Source: Methanobacteriota archaeon (GTDB lineage: Archaea > Halobacteriota > Bog-38 > Methanoflorentales > Methanoflorentaceae). Taken from it: a stretch of DNA of 8,140 nt. Shown piece after piece: positions 1-4,841 of this stretch. A model generated the notes under the pieces. The model saw only the letters and a program-made list of their open reading frames with translations. It was not told the origin of the DNA and searched no databases. How positions within the stretch are numbered: position 1 is the first letter of the stretch; each line of letters opens with the position of its first letter. The stretch covers positions 1 to 8,140 of the forward strand of contig JAJRBK010000111.1 in assembly GCA_028679495.1 (NCBI GenBank). Reading direction: 5' to 3'. The translations under genes and the position numbers were made by a program.

Positions 1-169
1 ATGCAGCGGTGACTGACGGTGTGATGACTTGTGCAGTCGAAGCTACCGCTGATGAGGAACGCGATGCTGGCGACGGCGTCGGTGACGCGGTCGGACCGCT
101 ACAACCAGCGGTAAGCACGCATAAGGCAAGGACGGCACATACCGCTATTAGTGCTATCTGTCTCTTCAT
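1..169 (-). CDS. Partial lipoprotein with N-terminal signal peptide (C-terminus off the left edge)
   Basis: Reading leftward from the ATG at 169-167, the frame stays open to base 1 and gives 56 codons before the window ends. The product starts MKRQIALIAVCAVLALCV and continues LTAGC: two basic residues, a hydrophobic core (about residues 5-19), then a lipobox-like TAGC with Cys23 as the likely lipidated residue. After Cys23 comes a linker rich in Ser, Thr, Pro and Ala (about residues 24-56), as is usual between the membrane anchor and the folded domain of archaeal surface lipoproteins. The start is supported by GAGGT seven bases upstream. The folded domain lies outside the window, so the function (solute-binding protein, redox protein or other) cannot be told. 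It follows marC on the same strand with a 181-base gap and its own putative promoter, so it is probably a separate transcription unit. Confidence 0.8.
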   Translation of the reverse strand, partial: MKRQIALIAVCAVLALCVLTAGCSGPTASPTPSPASRSSSAVASTAQVITPSVTAA

Positions 170-176
170 GAAGTAT

Positions 177-181
177 ACCTC
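177..181 (-). promoter_or_regulatory. Ribosome binding site of the lipoprotein gene
   Basis: On the minus strand GAGGT lies seven bases before the ATG at 169. It matches the archaeal anti-Shine-Dalgarno complement (GGAGGTGATC) and fixes the start of a gene that has no stop codon inside the window. Confidence 0.7.
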
Positions 182-226
182 GGCCAATGAATTTTCACAT
201 TGAATGCTGTCAGACACGGTCGCAAC

Positions 227-242
227 AATACATAAGGTTTCT
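227..242 (-). promoter_or_regulatory. Candidate archaeal BRE/TATA element for the lipoprotein gene
   Basis: The minus strand reads AGAAACCTTATGTATT, a purine-rich BRE-like part followed by a TATA-like CTTATGTA (236-229). Its centre is about 63 bases upstream of the ATG at 169, predicting a leader of roughly 37 bases that contains the GAGGT site. The same AGAAACCTT string precedes rmlD on the other strand. The assignment is by motif and spacing only. Confidence 0.4.
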
Positions 243-282
243 GCATCAGGTGCGTGTCTTGCACGTCCGATCAGCCCCCGAT

Positions 283-297
283 GCGTTCAAATAACGC
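283..297. repeat. 15-bp perfect inverted repeat in the marC/lipoprotein gap
   Basis: GCGTT, five bases, AACGC. It lies 54 bases beyond the marC stop and upstream of the lipoprotein promoter, so it could be part of a marC 3' end or an operator. No T-run follows it on the minus strand, so it is not a convincing terminator. Confidence 0.35.
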
Positions 298-350
298 CTC
301 GGCTGAACGCAGAGCGTCCAAACACCCGTATCGACGAGCTGTGAGTAATG

Positions 351-971
351 CTACACAAGCGCGGCTTTGATGCCGTCGATGATGAACTGCACGCCTATCG
401 CAAGGAGGAGGAGTCCGAGCACTCGATTCACGACTCTAAGCTCTTTTTCACGAATGCCTGCTATAATTTGTGAGTTGAGCATCACGTAATAGACGACGGT
501 GATGACGACGAGGATGGCAGCCAGAACGATCGCGACCCCCGCCCAACCGAGGCTCAAGCCCTCCCCGGTGAGAACGACCACTGTGGTAATTGCGCCGGGA
601 CCCGCGATGATTGGGATGGCCAGCGGCGTGACGGCGATGGCCTCAGCATAGTCCTCTGCTGTTGCGGAAGGTTGCTTTGTCAAGGACATGCGTGCGTAGA
701 CCATCTCTATACCTATCAAGAAGAGCAAGATGCCACCACCTATTCTGAGCGCGGCGAGGGTGATGCCAAATACTTGGAGGATGCCGTAGCCGCCGATCGC
801 AAAGATAAGCAGAATGATGAGCGCGTAGATGGTGGCGTCGCGGGCGATTTGCCGTTTTTTCGACCGATCGACGCCCTTTGTCAGTGAGACGTAGACGAGC
901 GTAACGGTGATCGGGTCGATAAGAATAAAGACTGAAGAGAAGCTCAACAGCGCAAAGCCGAGCAGATCCAT
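351..971 (-). CDS. MarC family integral membrane protein (NAAT family)
   Basis: A 206-residue hydrophobic protein with about six membrane segments (roughly residues 4-26, 45-66, 72-92, 111-132, 145-165 and 182-200), which is the usual size and topology of the MarC family. Recognisable family features are the IDP motif at 18-20 near the end of the first segment and the conserved TPLAIPIIAGPGAITT at 115-130, followed by a polar loop. Members sit in the cytoplasmic membrane. The name derives from the mar locus of E. coli, but a role in drug resistance is not established; some archaeal members have been linked to neutral amino acid transport, so the substrate here is unknown. The ATG at 971 lies about 29 bases from a TATA-like element, so the transcript may have a very short leader; only a weak GAGAGAA lies upstream. 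It is separated from the DUF2769 genes by 177 bases. Confidence 0.9.
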   Translation of the reverse strand: MDLLGFALLSFSSVFILIDPITVTLVYVSLTKGVDRSKKRQIARDATIYALIILLIFAIGGYGILQVFGITLAALRIGGGILLFLIGIEMVYARMSLTKQPSATAEDYAEAIAVTPLAIPIIAGPGAITTVVVLTGEGLSLGWAGVAIVLAAILVVITVVYYVMLNSQIIAGIREKELRVVNRVLGLLLLAIGVQFIIDGIKAALV

Positions 972-994
972 CAGTGTTCTCTCGTTCTGGACAT

Positions 995-1006
995 CTTTAA
1001 ACTTTG
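995..1006 (-). promoter_or_regulatory. Candidate TATA element of marC
   Basis: The minus strand reads CAAAGTTTAAAG, centred about 29 bases upstream of the marC ATG. With the usual archaeal spacing of about 25 bases from TATA to the transcript start, the mRNA would begin almost at the start codon, which agrees with the lack of a strong Shine-Dalgarno site. Confidence 0.4.
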
Positions 1007-1007
1007 T

Positions 1008-1038
1008 GCGGTTTTACCGCGACGCATGGCCATGTGTC
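1008..1038. repeat. Two abutting palindromes upstream of the marC promoter (operator candidate)
   Basis: Bases 1008-1020 are GCGGT, three bases, ACCGC, a perfect dyad. Directly next to it, 1021-1038 is an 18-bp palindrome, GACGCATGGCCATGTGTC, symmetric except for one base pair and with a perfect 10-bp core. They lie immediately upstream of the TATA-like element of marC, where archaeal activators or repressors commonly bind. No regulator gene is nearby. Confidence 0.4.
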
Positions 1039-1148
1039 AAAACAAAGCGTGGTCGACAAAAGCAGGACACGTTTGCAGATTTGTTGAGAGAGAGCTCTCG
1101 GTGCACAAACGTAGCTATCGTGACGATACGCAAATCGCGTGCCGCCGT

Positions 1149-1385
1149 CTATGGAGCGCCTTTTTGAAACGCTCCTTCTATACAAAAATAGAGACCAGCA
1201 AGGCCGCATTCGGTCCACACAGGACACGAATCACACAGACAGCCTTTTCTCTCGGGGGGTGGGTCGTACTTGCCGAGAGTACAAAAAAGCCCTCCGCTTA
1301 GCTTGTTAGTCTTGAAGGTCGGACAGCCCCCCTTATAACACAGGCATTTGCCCATGCTTTCGTACGTATAGCGAACGGTCTTCAT
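1149..1385 (-). CDS. DUF2769 cysteine-rich small protein, paralogue 1
   Basis: A 78-residue protein with nine cysteines (14, 16, 21, 35, 49, 51, 54, 60, 68). The arrangement is CxCx4CPTF at the front, GGLFC in the middle, CxCxxCPVW and then LYFC near the end, which is the DUF2769 pattern. The spacing suggests binding of zinc or an iron-sulfur cluster, but the ligand and role are unknown for the family. No signal peptide or membrane segment is visible, so it is probably cytoplasmic. The start at 1385 gives MKTVRYTYESMGKC; an internal ATG at residue 11 is a less likely start because family members usually have a lead of about ten residues before the first Cys pair. It is the last of three tandem paralogues and closest to paralogue 2 (shared MGKCxCYK, CPTF and LSGGLFC). 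Confidence 0.85.
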   Translation of the reverse strand: MKTVRYTYESMGKCLCYKGGCPTFKTNKLSGGLFCTLGKYDPPPERKGCLCDSCPVWTECGLAGLYFCIEGAFQKGAP

Positions 1386-1444
1386 GTCTTGCTCTTATGC
1401 CTTTGAGGGTCGCGCCGGTTGCTCATCGCGTTAACCACCGATGA

Positions 1445-1452
1445 TGCATAAG
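1445..1452 (-). promoter_or_regulatory. Possible TATA element of DUF2769 paralogue 1
   Basis: The minus strand reads CTTATGCA, centred about 63 bases upstream of the ATG at 1385. This is the same distance and nearly the same sequence as the element before the lipoprotein gene. If real, paralogue 1 has its own promoter inside the trio. No BRE-like AGAAAC precedes it. Confidence 0.3.
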
Positions 1453-1470
1453 CGCGCTCCGCGTAGACTG

Positions 1471-1668
1471 TTACCACCCCTCCGACCCATCTGCACAATA
1501 ATACAGCTCAGTAAGGTTATACTCGTTCCAGACCAAACAGCGGTCGCATATGCATTCCTTCGTTTCCAAAGGCTCGACGCATCGTGTGATCGAGCAAAAG
1601 AGTCCGCCGCTTAAGTTGTTCTCAGCAAAAGTCGGGCAGGGATCCTTGTAACAGATGCACTTTCCCAT
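1471..1668 (-). CDS. DUF2769 cysteine-rich small protein, paralogue 2 (start uncertain, perhaps ACG at 1695)
   Basis: From the first ATG this is 65 residues with nine cysteines (4, 6, 11, 25, 30, 39, 41, 44, 58). It has the DUF2769 pattern CxCx4CPTF, LSGGLFC, CxCxxC and YYC; the CPVW of paralogue 1 is CLVW here. The frame upstream of the ATG stays open and reads TKVPNTFDN, which matches the N-terminal lead of paralogue 1 and the MKVP-type start of the family. At the expected methionine the codon is ACG (1695-1693). A G-rich Shine-Dalgarno-like stretch with GGTG five bases before that ACG fits a start there, whereas the ATG at 1668 has no ribosome binding site. So either translation begins at a non-standard ACG, or a mutation has cost the original start and shortened the protein. 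Function unknown; metal binding is inferred from the cysteines. Confidence 0.8.
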   Translation of the reverse strand: MGKCICYKDPCPTFAENNLSGGLFCSITRCVEPLETKECICDRCLVWNEYNLTELYYCADGSEGW

Positions 1669-1698
1669 GTTATCAAACGTATTGGGAACCTTCGTTCT

Positions 1699-1708
1699 AC
1701 CACCCCCC
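1699..1708 (-). promoter_or_regulatory. Shine-Dalgarno-like site positioned for the ACG codon of DUF2769 paralogue 2
   Basis: The minus strand reads GGGGGGTGGT; its GGTG ends five bases before the ACG at 1695 and 32 bases before the ATG at 1668. The spacing therefore favours the ACG. A caveat is the TATA-like GTATATC (1718-1712), which would place the transcript start near 1688, after the ACG. Confidence 0.35.
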
Positions 1709-1711
1709 GCA

Positions 1712-1718
1712 GATATAC
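1712..1718 (-). promoter_or_regulatory. TATA-like sequence upstream of DUF2769 paralogue 2
   Basis: The minus strand reads GTATATC just after the paralogue 3 stop codon. It is centred 47 bases before the ATG at 1668. If functional it gives paralogue 2 its own promoter and a short leader to that ATG, which conflicts with initiation at the ACG. Confidence 0.3.
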
Positions 1719-1731
1719 GGTTATGTCGACA

Positions 1732-1944
1732 CTACATCGACCCCCGAATGCAGAAGTACCCTTTACTCAGGCTGCAGGCATGAAAGATAGGACAATCTAT
1801 GCAATTACAGCCGCGTCTCTGAGGGACGACATCACTAGCGCCTTTGGCACAAAAGAGCGTGCCTATCACTTCGCCAAAGTAGAGGGTCGGACATTCGCCA
1901 CAAACACAGCGCGATAAATTGCGTTCGGTAACTGGAACGGGCAC
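1732..1944 (-). CDS. DUF2769 cysteine-rich small protein, paralogue 3
   Basis: A 70-residue protein starting at GTG (1944-1942), with nine cysteines (13, 15, 18, 32, 46, 48, 51, 57, 65). The first cluster is CxCxxCPT, two residues shorter than the CxCx4C of paralogues 1 and 2; then come TLFC, CxCxxCPIF and GYFC. The N-terminal lead MPVPVTERN matches the family's MKVP-type start and supports the GTG, as does GAGG seven bases upstream. Cysteine spacing implies a bound metal, but the cofactor and role are unknown. It is the first gene of the minus-strand trio, with gaps of 63 and 85 bases to the next two, and faces rmlD across a 278-base divergent region. It is the most diverged of the three. 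Confidence 0.85.
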   Translation of the reverse strand: MPVPVTERNLSRCVCGECPTLYFGEVIGTLFCAKGASDVVPQRRGCNCIDCPIFHACSLSKGYFCIRGSM

Positions 1945-1996
1945 AGTGATCCCTCACTCGCAGACTCATTCTATGAGGCTAAACGTCCATACGTTT
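1945..1996. repeat. Three successive inverted repeats upstream of DUF2769 paralogue 3
   Basis: AGTGA-4-TCACT at 1945-1958, CTCAT-3-ATGAG at 1965-1977 and AAACGT-4-ACGTTT at 1981-1996, all with perfect arms. The first encloses the GAGG ribosome binding site (1952-1955) of paralogue 3, so its RNA hairpin could hide that site. The third lies 37-52 bases before the GTG, where an operator would be expected. Short dyads do occur by chance; their clustering is what is notable. Confidence 0.4.
1952..1955 (-). promoter_or_regulatory. Ribosome binding site of DUF2769 paralogue 3
   Basis: GAGG on the minus strand lies seven bases before the GTG at 1944. It decides in favour of this non-ATG start. Confidence 0.5.
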
Positions 1997-2147
1997 GCAG
2001 GTATTTCTCGCTTTGCCACGTTATTCCAGTATACGCGTTGTATTGGTAAGCCGGCGCATGGGTCAAGCAGCGACCAAGAGTGTCTCCTTCAACTCACATC
2101 GAGCAGGGTTCGCTGAGCACAGGAGTTTTGAGACGACATGCTCGCTC

Positions 2148-2162
2148 AGAAACCTTTATGAT
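2148..2162 (+). promoter_or_regulatory. Candidate BRE/TATA element for rmlD-rmlA
   Basis: AGAAACC followed by TTTATGAT, nearly the same as the element before the lipoprotein gene. Its centre is about 65 bases before the ATG at 2223, which predicts transcription from about 2184 and a leader of roughly 39 bases. Confidence 0.45.
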
Positions 2163-2188
2163 CACTTAACGAGAGTTGAGCGTGAGGC

Positions 2189-2208
2189 GGGGCGCATCAA
2201 TGCGTCCC
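2189..2208 (+). other. Stem-loop in the predicted rmlD leader
   Basis: GGGGCGC (2189-2195) pairs with GCGTCCC (2202-2208), including one G-U pair, around a six-base loop ATCAAT whose ends can also pair. It begins a few bases after the predicted transcript start and ends 15 bases before the rmlD ATG, in the place where a ribosome binding site would be sought. It could affect translation; no ligand-binding RNA family is recognised. Confidence 0.35.
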
Positions 2209-2222
2209 TCATGCCGCTCATC

Positions 2223-3083
2223 ATGAAGGTATTAATCACGGGTGGAAGTGGTTTGCTTGGGGGGGCCCTCCTGAGGGAGGCGTCCAAGCACAACATCGAC
2301 GCGCTGGGAACGTACAACCGCGTTTCTCACGAGCGCGGCATCCCAATGGATGTCACCGAACGAGGACACGTAAGCGCGACGATGCAACGTGTCAAGCCTG
2401 ACTGGATTATTCACGCTGCCGCAATGACTGACGTTGATCGCTGCGAGAGGGAGCCGGACAAGGCATGGCAGGCAAACGCGCTCGGAACCAAGAACGTAGT
2501 CGACGCAGGCAAGGAATGCGGCGCACGTGTGGTATACATCTCGACCGATTACGTTTTCGACGGGGAGCGCGGCCCGTATGCTGAGGAGGATGTCACACAT
2601 CCCATCAACGTATACGGTGAGTCTAAGCTCGCCGGTGAGCGATTTACGCTTGCAGAACCAAACAACGTCGTTGCCCGAGTGTGCGTGCTCTATGGACCAG
2701 ATAAGCCGAACTTTGTGACATGGGTTGTCGAGTCATTGCAGGCGGGCACGCCGATCAACGTGGTCAACGATCAGTACAATACGCCGACCTACACGAATAA
2801 CTGTGCGCGCGCCCTCTTACGCATCTGCGAGCGTCGCCTCAAAGGTATCTACCACGTCTCAGGTCGCGAGCAGCTCAGCCGCTACGAATTTGCGTGTGCG
2901 ATCGCCGACGTGTTCGGGCTAAACAGCAAGCTTATTAACGTTACGAGCACGGACACGCTACGGCAACAGGCACGACGTCCGATGAACTCTGCGCTTCGTG
3001 TTGAAAAGGCCGAACGAGCGCTCGGAATGCGCCTTGCTGATGTGCATGAAGGGCTCAGCGCACTGCGAGATGAATGGCAATGA
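2223..3083 (+). CDS. rmlD: dTDP-4-dehydrorhamnose reductase
   Basis: The product (286 residues from the ATG at 2223) is an extended short-chain dehydrogenase that reduces dTDP-4-dehydro-L-rhamnose to dTDP-L-rhamnose with NAD(P)H in the cytoplasm, the last step of the pathway. Visible are the Rossmann motif ITGGSGLLG at 5-13, HAAAMTDVDRCE at 64-75, STDYVFDG at 107-114, the catalytic YxxxK at Tyr131 and Lys135 in YGESKLAGE, and the substrate-side NDQYNTPTY at 182-190. Length is normal for RmlD. The frame is open back to 1995 but the sequence there is not family-like; MKVLITGG is the usual N-terminus, and an ATG at 2211 is the only close alternative. It overlaps rmlA, so the two are translated together. 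Some archaeal RmlD-like proteins belong to other sugar pathways, but the adjacent rmlA favours rhamnose. Confidence 0.9.
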   Translation: MKVLITGGSGLLGGALLREASKHNIDALGTYNRVSHERGIPMDVTERGHVSATMQRVKPDWIIHAAAMTDVDRCEREPDKAWQANALGTKNVVDAGKECGARVVYISTDYVFDGERGPYAEEDVTHPINVYGESKLAGERFTLAEPNNVVARVCVLYGPDKPNFVTWVVESLQAGTPINVVNDQYNTPTYTNNCARALLRICERRLKGIYHVSGREQLSRYEFACAIADVFGLNSKLINVTSTDTLRQQARRPMNSALRVEKAERALGMRLADVHEGLSALRDEWQ

Positions 3084-4153
3084 AAGGACTTTTGCTCTCG
3101 GGAGGAAGCGGCACCCGATTACGGCCCTTAACGCATAGCGGACCGAAGCAACTCATCCCCGTTGCGAATAAGCCGGTGCTCGTGTACGCACTCGAAGACC
3201 TCAAACGTGCGGGCATTACGGACGTTGCGGTGATCCTTGGCCTCAACGGACGAGAGCAAGTGATCGAACGGATCGGTGACGGGACACAGTATGGCGTGAA
3301 TGTTACGTACATCGACCAAGGTGCGCCACTTGGCATAGCGCACGCAGTCGCATGCGCTGAGGATTTCATGGGAGAGGCTCCGTTTGTGGTGTATCTGGGC
3401 GATAACATCCTTCGCCATGGGATCACGCAACTTGTCGCTGATTTTGATGAGAACAAGAGTGACGCTGTCGTAGCCCTGCAACGTGTGTCCGATCCGCAGC
3501 GGTACGGTGTTGCTGAGCTTGACGACGGCGGTCACCTTATCCAGCTCGTTGAGAAGCCAAAGGTGCCGAAAAGCGACCTTGCGCTTGTGGGCGTTTACCT
3601 CTTCACCCGTTCGATATTCGACGCCATACAAAAAATTGAACCATCATGGAGAGGTGAGCTTGAGATTACGGATGCGATACAGAAGCTCATCGATAACGGG
3701 CGCGTCGTGAAACACCATATCATCCAGGGTTGGTGGAAAGACACGGGCATGCCTGAGGATATCCTTGAAGTCAACCGGCTCTTGCTCGATGATCTCACTC
3801 CTGTCATATATGGCACGATCGAAGAGGGAGCCGTGGTAAAAGGGCGCGTCTCCATCGGCAAGAGCACCGTCTTACGAACCGGAAGCGTGGTCTATGGCCC
3901 CTCAATAATTGGAAATAACTGTACGATCGATGCTGGAACGTACATCGGTCCCTATACCTCTATCGGAGACGACACGCACATAGCAGGGGCACATATCGAG
4001 AATTCAATTGTTGTCGGTGAAAGTTTTATCGCGTGCAAGAAGACGATCGTCGAGAGTTTGATTGGCGATAAGACACAGATACGGTCGATGGATCAGAAGC
4101 TCCCCAAAGGACATCGCCTCATCGTCGGCTCGGGCTCTTCCATCGGCTTGTAA
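3080..4153 (+). CDS. rmlA: Glucose-1-phosphate thymidylyltransferase, long form
   Basis: Transfers dTMP from dTTP to glucose-1-phosphate to give dTDP-glucose, the first step of dTDP-rhamnose synthesis. From the ATG at 3080 it has 357 residues, the length of the long RmlA type. The nucleotidyltransferase domain shows GGSGTRLRPLT at 8-18 with PKQL just after, YLGDN at 105-109 (metal-binding Asp), VEKP at 157-160, GELEITDA at 192-199 and WKDTG at 219-223. Residues about 243-330 form hexapeptide (left-handed beta-helix) repeats such as IGKSTVL and IGNNCTI, as in archaeal and actinobacterial long forms. The start is placed at the second ATG because family members begin MKGL and it forms an ATGA overlap with the rmlD stop; the ATG at 3074 would add two residues. 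A sugar other than glucose as substrate cannot be excluded. Confidence 0.9.
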   Translation: MKGLLLSGGSGTRLRPLTHSGPKQLIPVANKPVLVYALEDLKRAGITDVAVILGLNGREQVIERIGDGTQYGVNVTYIDQGAPLGIAHAVACAEDFMGEAPFVVYLGDNILRHGITQLVADFDENKSDAVVALQRVSDPQRYGVAELDDGGHLIQLVEKPKVPKSDLALVGVYLFTRSIFDAIQKIEPSWRGELEITDAIQKLIDNGRVVKHHIIQGWWKDTGMPEDILEVNRLLLDDLTPVIYGTIEEGAVVKGRVSIGKSTVLRTGSVVYGPSIIGNNCTIDAGTYIGPYTSIGDDTHIAGAHIENSIVVGESFIACKKTIVESLIGDKTQIRSMDQKLPKGHRLIVGSGSSIGL

Positions 4154-4196
4154 ACGAGCCACACGTTATCGCGATTGACACGTTCGCATCGGCTTG
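4141..4196 (+). repeat. Nested direct repeats at the end of rmlA
   Basis: CATCGGCTTG occurs at 4141-4150, the last codons of rmlA, and again at 4187-4196. Between them ACACGTT occurs twice, at 4161-4167 and 4178-4184. The order is A-B-B-A, which may reflect a small local duplication. It is too short to claim an attachment site. Confidence 0.35.
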
Positions 4197-4241
4197 CTCG
4201 ATGGACGCGCAGGTCAACCCATTAAGGAGGTGCGGGTTTTT

Positions 4242-4260
4242 CCAACGTTATAAACGCTGG
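4242..4260 (+). repeat. Inverted repeat after a T5 run downstream of rmlA
   Basis: CCAaCGTT, three bases, AACGcTGG: seven of eight arm pairs match. A T5 run (4237-4241) lies just before it. Archaeal terminators rely on T-rich stretches, so rmlA transcription could end here, but the evidence is weak. The rest of the 247-base gap (4154-4400) shows no gene. Confidence 0.25.
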
Positions 4261-4302
4261 TAAGCCGTTATACCTGACGTGTTCGTGTGCAGTGCGACAA
4301 AG

Positions 4303-4315
4303 GAGCGGTTCGCTC
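4303..4315. repeat. Perfect dyad upstream of the GerW-like gene
   Basis: GAGCG, three bases, CGCTC, about 20 bases upstream of a weak TATA-like CTTTTACG (4335-4342), which itself is centred about 63 bases before the ATG at 4401. Possible operator or chance dyad. Confidence 0.25.
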
Positions 4316-4390
4316 AAATACGGGCTATCGACCGCTTTTACGCCCTATTCGCAGCAAAAGAGTTATTACGTGCTCATTTGAATAAGCTAT

Positions 4391-4396
4391 GGTGAT
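4391..4396 (+). promoter_or_regulatory. Ribosome binding site of the GerW-like gene
   Basis: GGTGAT matches the archaeal Shine-Dalgarno core and ends four bases before the ATG at 4401. The in-frame ATG at 4389 overlaps this site and has none of its own, so 4401 is the preferred start. Confidence 0.5.
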
Positions 4397-4400
4397 TTTT

Positions 4401-4808
4401 ATGGTTGACAGCAACGCTACCATAAGTGAGGTGCTCGCCAACTTACAATCCATTTTTAGCGGCGTTGAATCCCTGGGTAAGGCGGTTGAATTCGGCGATA
4501 AGGTCGCGATACCCATCTACCAGTTTAACTTTGGTACCGGCGGTGGAGGGGGCGGTGGCGATCGCGAAGGACAAGCGAGTAACGCCGTTGGGTTCGGCCT
4601 CGGAGGATCTATCGGCCCTACCGCGGTCGTTATCTTATCGAAAGACGCCCCAGGAGCGGAAGGAATATACATCCACGAGTTTAAAACCAACAAGCTCGGT
4701 GAAGCGTTTGCAGAGCTTATGCTTCGCTTTTGGGAGTTCATCGAAACGCAGGTGGGAGGACAGAAGAAACTCTCAGCCGAGCAGAAAGAGAAACTTATGA
4801 ATATCTGA
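4401..4808 (+). CDS. GerW/YtfJ-like glycine-rich protein
   Basis: A 135-residue protein from the ATG at 4401. It has a helical N-terminus (about 1-25), then GDKVAIPIYQFNFGTGGG at about 32-49 running into seven consecutive glycines, a second glycine-rich stretch GFGLGGSIGPTAVVIL at about 64-79, and a charged C-terminal tail. The order of a 'V-F-G-D, I-P, F-G' strand, a Gly-rich loop and a 'P-T/V-A' strand matches the GerW (sporulation protein YtfJ) family. In Bacillus that family serves spore germination; archaea do not form spores, so its role here is unknown. No signal peptide or membrane segment is seen, and cysteine is absent. The next gene starts 33 bases on, so the two are probably co-transcribed. 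The family call rests on motif memory, not a search. Confidence 0.75.
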   Translation: MVDSNATISEVLANLQSIFSGVESLGKAVEFGDKVAIPIYQFNFGTGGGGGGGDREGQASNAVGFGLGGSIGPTAVVILSKDAPGAEGIYIHEFKTNKLGEAFAELMLRFWEFIETQVGGQKKLSAEQKEKLMNI

Positions 4809-4841
4809 CGAAACAACGAAACAACCGAGGATACGAAAAAT

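Noticed and set aside
9..203. 64-codon plus-strand open frame
   Set aside because: Antisense to the lipoprotein signal peptide, which has a clear lipobox and ribosome binding site.
2040..2125. tRNA-like stretch with GGGTTCG
   Set aside because: No acceptor or anticodon stems can be formed around it.
1995..2222. 76-codon N-terminal extension of rmlD
   Set aside because: Not RmlD-like, crosses the putative promoter and leader hairpin, and the family starts at MKVLITGG.
4537..4559. Possible G-quadruplex in the GerW-like gene
   Set aside because: The G-runs are explained by seven consecutive glycine codons, and most runs are only two bases long.
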